A DNA stretch of 64,000 nucleotides, taken from positions 1,736,001 to 1,800,000 of the forward strand of contig NZ_JAPPRA010000001.1 of assembly GCF_026672375.1 (NCBI RefSeq), read 5' to 3'. The notes beneath the pieces were generated by a model that was given only the letters and a program-made list of their open reading frames with translations, was not told where the DNA came from and did no database searches. Position numbers and translations under genes: made by a program. This stretch comes from Caulobacter sp. SL161. GTDB lineage: Bacteria; Pseudomonadota; Alphaproteobacteria; Caulobacterales; Caulobacteraceae. Shown one piece after another: positions 43,339 through 53,364 of this stretch (position 1 is its first letter; every line of letters starts with the position of its first letter).

Positions 43339-45755
43339 ACCGCGAGCAACTGCAGGCCCTGAAGCTGGACGGCTACGCGCCGCGCACCATGCTCGACATC
43401 GGCGCGCACGTGGGCAGCTTCACGCGGGGCTTCCTGCAGGTGTTTCCCGACTGCGCGCCGACCCTGGTCGAGCCCAACCCGTTCTGCGAGCCGGACCTGG
43501 CGGCCATGCCGTTCGAGCGCCATATGGTCGCGGCCTCGCACGAGAACGGCGAGGCCGAACTGTTCCTGACCAAGGAATGGCTGCAGTCGACGGGCACGTC
43601 GCTCTATCGCGAGAATACCGACTTCTTCCGCGACGACGTGATGATCCGCCGCGTGGTGCCCAAGGCGCGGCTGGACGACCTGCTGGCCGGGCGGCGCTTT
43701 GACTTCGTCAAGATCGACACCCAGGGCGCGGAGCTGGACGTGCTGCGCGGCGGCGAGGCCGTGCTGCGGCAGGCGGACTACATCCTGCTTGAGATCTCGG
43801 TGGTGAACTTCAACGAGGGGGCCCCGCCCGCCGAACAGGTGTTCGAGCAACTGCGGGCGATGGGTTTCATGCCGGCCGACGTCACCGATTTCCATCGCCT
43901 GCGGGGTGTGCGCGACGGTGGTCTTCTGCAACTGGATTTCCTGTTCAAGCGCCGGGCGGCGCGGCCCTCGCAGTTTGGCCAGCTCACGGGCCTCAATGCG
44001 CTGGGCGAGCTGGTCGCCCATCTGCGGGCCCGCAAGGCGCAGGATCCGGCTTTCCGCGTACTGCTGATCGGCGGTGGACCGCCCGGATGGCCCGAGGACC
44101 TGCGCGACGCCACCCTGGGCGGACCGACCGGCGAGTACGCCGGTGACCTCTCTGATCCGGACACATACCGAGCCCTGCTGACGCGGGTGGCGCGAGAAGG
44201 GCGGTTCGACTACGCCGTTGCGCCGCACGTTCTGCAGACCCTGGCGCGACCTTCGGTGCTGCTGGACCGCCTGCCGCTGCTCGCCGAAGCCGGCTGGATC
44301 ACCACGCCCTCGCGCTATCTGGAGGTGCTGAAGATCGAGGGCGCGCATCGCGGTTTCGCGCATCACCGTTGGGGCGTCGACAACGACCAGGGCCTATTGG
44401 TCCTGGCGCCGAAGACCCCGCTGGTCGAGCGCATGGCCTTTCCGGGTGAAGCGCAGTGGCGACAGGCGACCGACCGTTTCGAACTACAGGTCGGCTGGCG
44501 CGGCGGGCTGCGCTACGAGATCCTGATGGGGGAGGGCGTTCTTCCCGGACAGGCGGCGGCGACGGCGCTGCTGGGGCGCTTCTTCGAGGGCGTGACCCCC
44601 GACGAGGTCGTTACGCCTCCGGAGACCGAGGCGCCGCTGGACGTCGCCGCTGAACTGGACAGGGCGATAGCCGCTGCACGGGACCTGAACTCCGGGCTGC
44701 ACCCTTTGGGGCGCATCAAGTACTATCATGACGCGGTCAGCCTGATCCTGTGCGAGCCGCTGAGCGCCGAGCGCCTGGCCCTGTTCGAAGCGCTGCTCGA
44801 TGAGGCGGCGACGCTGCAGGTAGAGCCTCCGTCGCCCGAATGGCGCGACTGGGTGATCCACTATCAGGTGGTGATGGAGGCGTTGACGGGCGGCGAGCTG
44901 GACGCGCCCACACCGGCGGCGGTCGACGATGGCCCCCAGGTCTTTCTGACCGGCGATGGCCGCACGCTCGACGCCGAAGGGCTGAAGGCGCACGCCGACG
45001 CCCTGGGCGTCAGGGTGGTGTTCTTCGCCGCCGCCGACGCGCGTTATGTCGAACTCTACGGGCGCTGGCTGGCTTTGTCGGTCATCAAGCACAGTGACGT
45101 GCCGTTCCTGGTCATGATCCATGTGATCGGCGGGGCAGAGCGCCTCGCGGACGCTGCTGCGACCGTCGGCGTGAACGATCCGCGCCTCGTCTTCACGGGA
45201 GACGCCTTCGACGCCTCGGCCGTCACAACGCGTTGCTACGAAGCGCCGCCCAAGGGGCTGATCGAGATTCCGGTCGCGCACTATCAGTCGGTGCGTTTCC
45301 AGCGCCTGGGCGGGCTGCTGGACCTGCTACAGAGGCCGGTGTTCGTCTCCGACATCGACCTGCTTTTGCAGAGGGGCGTCGAGGACCTTCTGGACCAATG
45401 GCGCGACGCCGATTTCGTGCTCAACGAGAATGAGCGCAACACCCAGGCGGGCTCGCGGATCACCGCCAATCTGCTCCTGGCGCGCCCCACGGCGACGACC
45501 GCAATCATGCTGCGCTGGCTGCGCGCCTATCTGGACGAGCGGCTGTCGCGCGAGACGGTCACGCGCTGGATCGACCAGGTCGCGCTGAATCTGGCGCGCC
45601 ATCACCTGGCTTTGCAGGTCCAGGACGCGAAGATCGGCGCCTTCGACACGCTCAGCGACATCAACAACGTGATGTTCAGCGCGTACGTGCCTGGCCATCC
45701 ATTCCGGTTTCTGTCGCTGTATCACGGCTTCGATACGTCGACTCTGGAGGAGTAG
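43335..45755 (+). CDS. FkbM methyltransferase / second methyltransferase-like domain / DXD glycosyltransferase fusion
   Basis: The GTG at 43335 overlaps the GT41 stop (GTGA). The 806-aa protein has three parts. Residues about 15-215 are an FkbM methyltransferase (MLDIGAHVGSFTRGFLQVFP, FVKIDTQGAELDVLRGGEAVL). Residues about 220-400 resemble another class I methyltransferase, with DYAVAPHVLQTLARPSVLLDRLPLLAEAGWI in the place of the usual SHVLEH motif. Residues about 530-806 look like a GT-A glycosyltransferase with a DXD motif (PVFVSDIDLLLQRG) and a WIDQVALN motif. Translational coupling suggests it extends and methylates the sugar laid down by the GT41 enzyme. Specificities are unknown. Confidence 0.8.
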   Translation: MNREQLQALKLDGYAPRTMLDIGAHVGSFTRGFLQVFPDCAPTLVEPNPFCEPDLAAMPFERHMVAASHENGEAELFLTKEWLQSTGTSLYRENTDFFRDDVMIRRVVPKARLDDLLAGRRFDFVKIDTQGAELDVLRGGEAVLRQADYILLEISVVNFNEGAPPAEQVFEQLRAMGFMPADVTDFHRLRGVRDGGLLQLDFLFKRRAARPSQFGQLTGLNALGELVAHLRARKAQDPAFRVLLIGGGPPGWPEDLRDATLGGPTGEYAGDLSDPDTYRALLTRVAREGRFDYAVAPHVLQTLARPSVLLDRLPLLAEAGWITTPSRYLEVLKIEGAHRGFAHHRWGVDNDQGLLVLAPKTPLVERMAFPGEAQWRQATDRFELQVGWRGGLRYEILMGEGVLPGQAAATALLGRFFEGVTPDEVVTPPETEAPLDVAAELDRAIAAARDLNSGLHPLGRIKYYHDAVSLILCEPLSAERLALFEALLDEAATLQVEPPSPEWRDWVIHYQVVMEALTGGELDAPTPAAVDDGPQVFLTGDGRTLDAEGLKAHADALGVRVVFFAAADARYVELYGRWLALSVIKHSDVPFLVMIHVIGGAERLADAAATVGVNDPRLVFTGDAFDASAVTTRCYEAPPKGLIEIPVAHYQSVRFQRLGGLLDLLQRPVFVSDIDLLLQRGVEDLLDQWRDADFVLNENERNTQAGSRITANLLLARPTATTAIMLRWLRAYLDERLSRETVTRWIDQVALNLARHHLALQVQDAKIGAFDTLSDINNVMFSAYVPGHPFRFLSLYHGFDTSTLEE

Positions 45756-45760
45756 GGCGC

Positions 45761-46558
45761 TCAGAACCCGACGCGGGCCCGCATCAGGGTGGCGTCGCCG
45801 CACCTGGCCCACAGGTCAGCGCCGTCATCGGTTAGGCGGCCCTCCGCCGTGACCGTCTCGCCGGCGAAGGCGGGTTTGAGCGCGCGGAACGAGAAGCGGC
45901 TGATCGCCTGACGAGGCATGGCGTCCAGCAGCAGCAGGGCGATCAGAGGGCCATGGACGACAAGGCCTGGATAGCCCTCGATCTGCGTCGCATAGCCCAG
46001 GTCGTAATGGATGCGGTGGCTGTTCGAGGTCGCGGCCGAGAAGGCGAAGAGCAGGACGGGGTCGGTGGCGGTGTCCCGGCTCCAGTCGGTTGTCGTGGGA
46101 GGCTCGCTGTCGGCCACGCGCGGCGCGGGCGCTGCGCTCGTATAGACGATGGTCTGGCGCTCCCGCACGCGGACTTCGCCCGCCTGTGAGACCACGCGAT
46201 CGACGGTGACGAAGGTGAGGGGACCGCTGGCGCCCGGCTTCTCCTCGATATTGGCGACCGTCTCAACCAGTTCCGTCTCCTGGCCCGGTACGAGCGCGCC
46301 TGAGAAGGTCATGTCGGCCGAGGCGAACATCCGGCGCGGCGCTTCGATCGGCGGTAGGAACAGGCCGCGACGCGGGTGGCCGTCAGGGCCGAGATCCGCG
46401 CGGGATACGGGCTCGGCCAGACAGGCCCAGTGCCAGGCGGGCGGGACCTCGCAGGGCGCCTCCCGGTTCAGCAGCGCGGCCAGTCTGGCGAGGTCGGAGG
46501 CCGCCAGCACGGCGGTCCTCTTGCGCGTCCGCCCGATCCAGTCCGCGTGCGGCGACAT
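45761..46558 (-). CDS. Hotdog-fold acyl-CoA dehydratase (FAS1-like/MaoC-like)
   Basis: The ATG at 46558 overlaps the acyl-CoA dehydrogenase stop by one base (TGATG) and gives 265 aa. The N-terminal FAS1-like half (RRMFASADMTFSGALVPGQETELVETVANIEEK) and the C-terminal hotdog half (RIHYDLGYATQIEGYPGLVVHGPLIALLLLDAM) match mesaconyl-C4-CoA hydratase/HTD2-like proteins. With the thiolase and dehydrogenase it should hydrate an enoyl-CoA intermediate. The actual acyl chain is not evident. Confidence 0.82.
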   Translation of the reverse strand: MSPHADWIGRTRKRTAVLAASDLARLAALLNREAPCEVPPAWHWACLAEPVSRADLGPDGHPRRGLFLPPIEAPRRMFASADMTFSGALVPGQETELVETVANIEEKPGASGPLTFVTVDRVVSQAGEVRVRERQTIVYTSAAPAPRVADSEPPTTTDWSRDTATDPVLLFAFSAATSNSHRIHYDLGYATQIEGYPGLVVHGPLIALLLLDAMPRQAISRFSFRALKPAFAGETVTAEGRLTDDGADLWARCGDATLMRARVGF

Positions 46559-47720
46559 CAGTAGGAGCGCGGCAGGCCGAGAACGTGCTCGGCGACATAG
46601 GCCAGGATCAGGTTCGTCGAGATCGGGGCCACCTGGTAGAGGCGCGTCTCGCGGAACTTGCGCTCGATGTCGTACTCCTCGGCGAAGCCGAAGCCGCCGT
46701 GCGTCTGCAGGCACATGTCGGCCGCCGCCCACGAGGCTTCCGAGGCCAGCATCTTGCCGATATTGGCCTGCTCGCCGCAGGGCTGGCCGGCATCGTAGCG
46801 CGCCGCCGCGTCATAGATGGTCAGCCGCGCGGCGTGGGTCTGGGCGTAGGCGCGGGCGATCGGGAACTGCACCCCTTGGTTCTGACCGATGGGGCGTCCG
46901 AAGACGACGCGGCTATTGGCGTAGTCCCGCGCTTTGCCGATCAGCCAGGCGGCGTCGCCCAGGCATTCGGCCCCGATCAGGATCCGCTCGGCGTTCATGC
47001 CGTCGAGGATGTAGCGGAAGCCCTTGCCTTCCTCGCCGATCAGGCTGTCAGCGGGGATGACGAGGTTGTCGAAGAACACCTCGGTCGTGGCGTGGTTCAG
47101 CATGGTGGCGATCGGCTTGATCGTCAGGCCCTTGCCGAGCGCGGCGCGCATGTCGACCAGGAACACCGACAGGCCGTCGGCCTTGCGGGCGACCTGGTCC
47201 TTGGGCGTGGTGCGGGCCAACAGCACCATCAGATCGGAGTGCTCGGCCCGGCTGGTCCAGACCTTCTGGCCGTTGATCACATAGGTGTCGCCCTCGCGGC
47301 GGGCGAAGGTCGAGATCGAGGTCGTGTCGGTGCCGGCCGTGGGCTCGGTGACGCCGAAGGCTTGCAGCCGGATCGAACCATCGGCGATGCGCGGCAGCCA
47401 GGTTTCCTTCTGCGCCGTCGAGCCGTGGCGCAGCACGGTGCCCATCGTATACATCTGGGCGTGCAGGGCCGCCGCGTTGCCGCCGCTGGCGTGGACCTCT
47501 TCCAGGATCGCCGCCGCCGCCGTCAGGCCAAGCCCGCCGCCGCCGTATTCCTCGGGGATCAGAACGCCCAGGAGACCGGCCTTGGTCATCGCCTCGACGA
47601 ACGCGGTGGGATAGGCCTTCTCGCGATCCAGGCCGCGCCAGTAGGGCGGGGGGAAGTCGCGGCAAAGGGCCCGCACCGTGTGGCGCAGGGCCTCGATCAG
47701 TTCCGGGTCGGCGAGCGACA

Positions 47721-47721
<1 letters not shown>
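46558..47721 (-). CDS. Acyl-CoA dehydrogenase
   Basis: The 387-aa protein has the ACAD fold: an N-terminal helical domain, the middle beta domain with GVTEPTAGTDTTSISTFARREGDTYVINGQKVWTSRAEHSDLMVLLART, and a C-terminal domain ending QTHGGFGFAEEYDIERKFRETRLYQVAPISTNLI. It oxidises an acyl-CoA to the enoyl-CoA with FAD. Both ends overlap neighbours by one base (TGATG), so thiolase, dehydrogenase and hydratase are translationally coupled. Confidence 0.92.
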
Positions 47722-48920
<1,199 letters not shown>

Positions 48921-48942
48921 GCGAACTCTCCCCGTTATCGCG

Positions 48943-48960
48943 ATCAAACACTTGTTAGAT
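48943..48960. promoter_or_regulatory. 18-bp near-perfect palindrome, candidate TetR-type operator of the acyl-CoA operon
   Basis: ATCAAACA-CT-TGTTAGAT has 8-bp arms with one mismatch and lies 23-40 bases upstream of the thiolase start codon. The shape is like TetR-family operators that control acyl-CoA genes. No TetR gene lies in the window. Confidence 0.55.
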
Positions 48961-49016
48961 GCGCGAGGTCGGAGCCTCAACGGTTTTCGAGATTGACGAA
49001 GGGGAAGTCGTAGGCC

Positions 49017-49831
49017 TCAGCGCTTGATCGAGACGGGCGCCGTCATGCGCAGGATCTCGCGGCTGCGCCGGGTGATGCCGTAGAGCGTTCCCTTGTCGCT
49101 CTCATCCCAGTCGATGGCCTGTCCTTCGGCCTCCATCGGCAGGGTTTGAAGATGGTCGAGCACGCCGCCCCCTTTCGGAAGCGCCACGACGTAGAGTTCG
49201 GGCAGGTCGTGGCCGCTCAGATAAAGCCGTCCATCCGGACCCCAGCCGCCGCCCGAGATACTCATCGGCTTGATGCGCTCCAGGATCGAGGCGGGCAGGG
49301 CCCAGCCTTCCAGGCGTCGCCACTGGTCGTCGAACTTGACCAGGGTCGTGTGGCGGTGATCGCGCGGCGCCTCGCCGCCCTTGCCGTCATAGTTGGCGAA
49401 CATCGCCCACCAGAAGCCGTCCTTGCGATCGACCCAGGTGATCGATCCCGTCCCCAGCCCCAGGGAGACGCTCTTGCGATGCGCCAGGGTCATCGGATCG
49501 AAAAACTCGACCGTGCTGACATGGGGCGTGCCGGGAAAGTTCGAGCTGGCGCAGACCAGATCCTTGGCGATCACGGCGCAGGAATTGATGTGCGGAAACC
49601 GCGAGCGCTCGCCGGTCCATTCGCCGCGCTTCTCGCCGGTCTTCTTGTCCAGGCGGACGATGTTGAAATTGCTGACCGCAAAGAGGTCGTGAGGGCCGAC
49701 CGCCACGCCCTGAGTGGCGTTGCTGGCGTAGCGGCGGGCCGTCTCGAAGCCGGCTGCCGTCGCAGGCGGGCGGCGGGCGGGGTGATCGTGGCGACTTGAA
49801 GCGCCGCAGCAATCGCCAGAACGAGTGACAC
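49017..49831 (-). pseudogene. Exported beta-propeller-like protein with frameshift between signal peptide and body
   Basis: A GTG at 49831, 7 bases after AAGGGG and just beyond the stop of the upstream TonB receptor gene, opens a signal peptide (VSLVLAIAAALQVATITPPAAR). That frame then loses sense. The body continues in another frame (RPPATAAGFETARRYASNATQGVAVGPHDLFAVSNFNIVRLDKKTG...) to the stop at 49017, so a one-base change lies around 49750-49790. The 229-residue body has repeated strand patterns such as FFDPMTLAHRK and GGGWGPDGRLYLSGHDLPELYVVAL, as in WD40/YncE-like propellers. It is either a true frameshift or a sequence error; translation from an internal GTG at 49706 would give a protein without export signal. 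Confidence 0.65.
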
Positions 49832-49848
49832 GATCGACCCCTTGTCGC

Positions 49849-52434
49849 TTAGAAGTTCACAGCCGCGCCGACCCAGTAGGTGCGGCCATAGTTGGCCCAT
49901 TCCTGCAGGTAACGGCGGCCGGGGCCAGTGACTTCCTGGCGGCCGGTGTTCGAGAGGTTCTGGCCTTCGACGAACAGGCTCAGGTGCTCGTTCCAGCGCC
50001 AGGACAGGCTGGCGTCGAAGACGTGGCGCCCCTTCCAGTACTGGTCGGAATTGACGTTGGCGTCGTTGATCGTTTCCAACTGACCGCCGATGTAGTTGTG
50101 CGACACGCGCGCTTCGAACGGGCCGCGCTGGTAGTAGACGGCCGCGTTGGTGGTGATCTCGGGCTGCTGGAACAGGCCTGTCACGCGCGGGCCGGTCGAG
50201 GTCCGGAACGTGAACTCGGTGTCGAGCCAGGTGACGTTGCCGTTGAAGCCAAAGCCGTCCAGCGGCGCGGGCAGGAAGGTGAAGGCCTGCTGCACGGCGA
50301 ACTCGACGCCCTTGATCTTGGCCGTCTCGGCGTTGCGCGGGGTCGAGATCAGCACCGTCTCGACACCCCGGCCCACATCGAGCCGCTCGCTGGACGACAG
50401 GGTGAAGATCTCATTCTTGATGTCCTTGGAGAACACCGCCAGCGAGACCATGCCGTCGGTCGGATAGAACTCGACGGAGAGGTCAAAGCCTTCGCTTTCC
50501 CGCGCCTTCAGGTCGGGGTTGCCGCGCGACAGGGTCGGCTGGCTGCCGTCAAAGCTTAGGGTCTCCGTCGCGGCCAGCGACCCATAGTCCGGGCGGCCGA
50601 TGGTGTTGGTCCAGGCGGCGCGGACGATCAGGTCCTGACGCGGCTTCCACTGCAGGTGCAGGCTGGGCAGCCAGTTGGCGTAGCTGCCGTCGTTCGATAC
50701 CGGCGTGAGGACGCCGGCCGTATTGCGCACGGCGTCCGACTCCACCTTGGTGCGCTCGTAGCGCAGGCCGCCCAGCAGGGTCAGGTCGCCAAACTGGTAG
50801 CTGGCCTGGGCGTAGCCGGCCTGCACGTCCTCGCTGACATCGTAGTTGCCGGTCGGCGCGGAGACGGTCGTGGTGAAGCGGCTGCGGTTGGCTTTGAAGA
50901 ACGCCACGGCGGCGTCGGCGTCGATGCGCGGATCGAGACGATAGCGACCGGCGATCAGGTCGCTCGGGCCAGGCTTGTCGACCTCGGCGAGCGTGTAGGT
51001 GAAGCCCGTTCCGGCGCGATAGTTCACTTGGCTGCTTCGCGAGTCGCGCTCGCTTGAGCGCAGCAGACCGCCAAACTTCACCCGCCAATGGGTCTCATCG
51101 TCATAGGCGAAGTCCAGGCGCGCCTCGCTGGTGTTTTCGTTCGCCTTTGCCAGCGAGTCCCGATGTTGCAGCAAAACGTAGTTGGCTGGGTTGCGCAGCC
51201 CGGCTTCATTGACGGGATTGAAGGTCGGGAACAGCCGGTTGGTGGTGTCGTAGGTGAACGCGTAGTTGGCGCCCTGTGCGTCGACGGTGCGGAACTCGAC
51301 CGAGTGGTTGGGCACCTTGAGACCGGCCAAAGAGTAGACGAGACCGCCCTCGGCTTTCCAGTTCGGCGCAAAGGACCACGCAAAACCCGTGCGGGCCAGG
51401 CCGATCTCGCGCGTCGTGATCGGTTGGTTGAGGTGGATGATGCCACGGCCGCGCGCGAAGGCGCCGCTGGTCGGGGTCTGGTTGGCGACATTGCCCAAAG
51501 GCTCGAGTCTGTACTCGATCCGCTCTTCGTCATCCTCCATGCGCGAGGCCAGCACCGAGGCGTCCCAGCGGAACGTATCGCTCGGGCGATATTCGAGCTT
51601 GGCGTTCAAGCCGCTGCGTTGCTTGGTGTTGTTGTACCAGAACAGGCGCACTTGGGTGGGCACCTGGAAGCCGTTGCCCGTCGCTGCACCTGAAAGCACT
51701 GGAGCCCCGGCGGGGGTGTACTCCCGAACGCTGGGCGAGGCGGCCTCGACCTGGGGGATGTCGTAGTCCAGTTGCTCGTGCGAGCCGCCGATCACGACGC
51801 CCCACTGATCCTCGGCGCCGAAGGTGCGACCGGCGGCGAAGGCCAGGCGATACGAAGGCTTGTCGTTTCGGACATCGCCGCTGCGCTCATAGTGGCCGTA
51901 AGAGGCCATGCCGTTGAAGAACGGGCGCTTGGCGTCGAAGGCGCTGCGCGTGGTGACGTTGATGACGCCGCCGATGGCGTTGCCGTCGTTCTCCGGGGTC
52001 ACCGTCTTGATGACCTCCAGGCGGCCGGCCATCACCGAGGGGACGATGTCCATCGGAACAGTGCGGTCGCTTTCGTCCACCGAGGCGACGGGCGCGCCGT
52101 CGATCGTGGTGCGATTATAGGTCGAGCGCAGGCCGCGAACGACGGGGAAGCGCGGCTCGCCCTGGTCTTCCATGACCGAGATGCCGGGGATACGGCGGAG
52201 GGCCGCGGCGGTGTTGTGGTCGGGCAGCTTGCCGATGTCGTCGGCGGAGACCACGTCGGACACCGCGAAGGCCTCGCGCTTGACGGCGATGGCGGCGCGC
52301 TGGGCCTCACGCTGACCGGTGATGATCACCGCATCTACGGTGGTGGCGTCTTGAGCGAAAGCGATCATCGGCGCGCACAGGGCGCTCGTGGCCAGCAGGC
52401 CGGTGATCAGGTTACGAGACATCAGTTTCGACAC
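49849..52434 (-). CDS. TonB-dependent receptor of the large Caulobacter/Xanthomonas type
   Basis: The GTG at 52434 has GGAG 8 bases upstream and gives 861 aa; an ATG at 52422 is an alternative. A signal peptide (LITGLLATSALCAPMIAFAQ) is followed by the TonB box-like VDAVIITGQREAQ. A plug domain comes next (DDIGKLPDHNTAAALRRIPGISVMEDQGEPRFPVVRGLRSTYNRTTIDGAPV, then GRLEVIKTVTPENDGNAIGGVINVTTRSAFD), and the barrel ends with a terminal Phe (VGAAVNF). This plug sequence is typical of receptors that take up plant- or alga-derived carbohydrates and related nutrients; the substrate is unknown. The downstream propeller-like gene is 17 bases away and is probably a partner. Confidence 0.92.
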   Translation of the reverse strand: MSKLMSRNLITGLLATSALCAPMIAFAQDATTVDAVIITGQREAQRAAIAVKREAFAVSDVVSADDIGKLPDHNTAAALRRIPGISVMEDQGEPRFPVVRGLRSTYNRTTIDGAPVASVDESDRTVPMDIVPSVMAGRLEVIKTVTPENDGNAIGGVINVTTRSAFDAKRPFFNGMASYGHYERSGDVRNDKPSYRLAFAAGRTFGAEDQWGVVIGGSHEQLDYDIPQVEAASPSVREYTPAGAPVLSGAATGNGFQVPTQVRLFWYNNTKQRSGLNAKLEYRPSDTFRWDASVLASRMEDDEERIEYRLEPLGNVANQTPTSGAFARGRGIIHLNQPITTREIGLARTGFAWSFAPNWKAEGGLVYSLAGLKVPNHSVEFRTVDAQGANYAFTYDTTNRLFPTFNPVNEAGLRNPANYVLLQHRDSLAKANENTSEARLDFAYDDETHWRVKFGGLLRSSERDSRSSQVNYRAGTGFTYTLAEVDKPGPSDLIAGRYRLDPRIDADAAVAFFKANRSRFTTTVSAPTGNYDVSEDVQAGYAQASYQFGDLTLLGGLRYERTKVESDAVRNTAGVLTPVSNDGSYANWLPSLHLQWKPRQDLIVRAAWTNTIGRPDYGSLAATETLSFDGSQPTLSRGNPDLKARESEGFDLSVEFYPTDGMVSLAVFSKDIKNEIFTLSSSERLDVGRGVETVLISTPRNAETAKIKGVEFAVQQAFTFLPAPLDGFGFNGNVTWLDTEFTFRTSTGPRVTGLFQQPEITTNAAVYYQRGPFEARVSHNYIGGQLETINDANVNSDQYWKGRHVFDASLSWRWNEHLSLFVEGQNLSNTGRQEVTGPGRRYLQEWANYGRTYWVGAAVNF

Positions 52435-52741
52435 GAGCCCACTCCAGCGCTTTGTGGGGCCGGTGATACGGAGGCTCTGCGACGCCAAGGCCAAGGTTTC
52501 GTCGAGGTTTCGATACGGAAGAACGAAGGTTCCGTGTCGGGGGTAGGCGTCTGCGCGCACGAGAGGGCACGAGAGGGGATGGCGCGGTTGAGGCGGCCGA
52601 CTGACGAAAGCGCCAACTCGTCTAGGCAAGAGACAGGTCAAGGCGAGCGCCACAAGGCGGCGCCGACATGGTCAATAGAAGCAAAGAAGGAGAGTTTATC
52701 GCGGTGGCCTCAGCGGAAGGCCAGGATCTCCAAGAGGAGAA

Positions 52742-52817
<76 letters not shown>

Positions 52818-52901
52818 ATTCGACGATCCGAAGCACTTGCGAGCCCCGGCGGCGAGGCGCGGAACATACGCAATGATTTTGGGAGCGCAAGCGCTTTTTT
52901 C

Positions 52902-53240
52902 ATGGCCAGACGAGATATTAGCGGCGCGGTGGATTTCGCCTACCTGGAAGGGTTCGCGGCGGGGGATTTCGCGGTGGTCGATGAGGTGCTGGCGCTGTTC
53001 CGTGAACAGGCCGCGCTGTGGGCCCCGATGCTGGATCCGTCGCATCCGGGCTGGAAGGACGCGGTGCACACCGTGAAGGGCGCGGCCCGGGGCGTGGGGG
53101 CCTTTGACCTGGGCGAGGTCTGTGAGCGCTGTGAAGCGGGTCAGGAGAGCCTGGAGGGCGTTCGCACGGCTCTGGACGCCGCCCTGTTGGATATCGCCGC
53201 CTACGCTCACGAACAGGCTCTGCGATCGCTGAAAGGCTAG
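52902..53240 (+). CDS. Hpt domain phosphotransfer protein
   Basis: The 112-aa protein is a single histidine phosphotransfer domain. The phosphorylated His is in VHTVKGAARGVGAFDLGEVCERCE, the usual HTxKGxARxxGA motif, within a four-helix-bundle pattern. Such proteins relay phosphate between hybrid kinases and response regulators. The frame is open upstream through the tRNA, so the first credible start is the ATG at 52902, which has no clear ribosome binding site. Which kinase it serves cannot be told from context. Confidence 0.88.
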   Translation: MARRDISGAVDFAYLEGFAAGDFAVVDEVLALFREQAALWAPMLDPSHPGWKDAVHTVKGAARGVGAFDLGEVCERCEAGQESLEGVRTALDAALLDIAAYAHEQALRSLKG

Positions 53241-53364
53241 GCGGCGAGGGCGGCGGTCGCTCAGCGGGCTGTTCGCCTGCAACCCCGGCAGGATAAAGGA
53301 AGCGTAATTGGCGAGGCGGGCGCTTCGCGGCTAGAAGGTGGGCCTCTGACACGAGGAGCCATCC

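Noticed and set aside
52881..52901. AGCGCAAGCGCT followed by TTTTTT as a terminator before the Hpt gene
   Set aside because: The stem is only five pairs with a two-base loop, and the adjacent tRNA is transcribed away from it.
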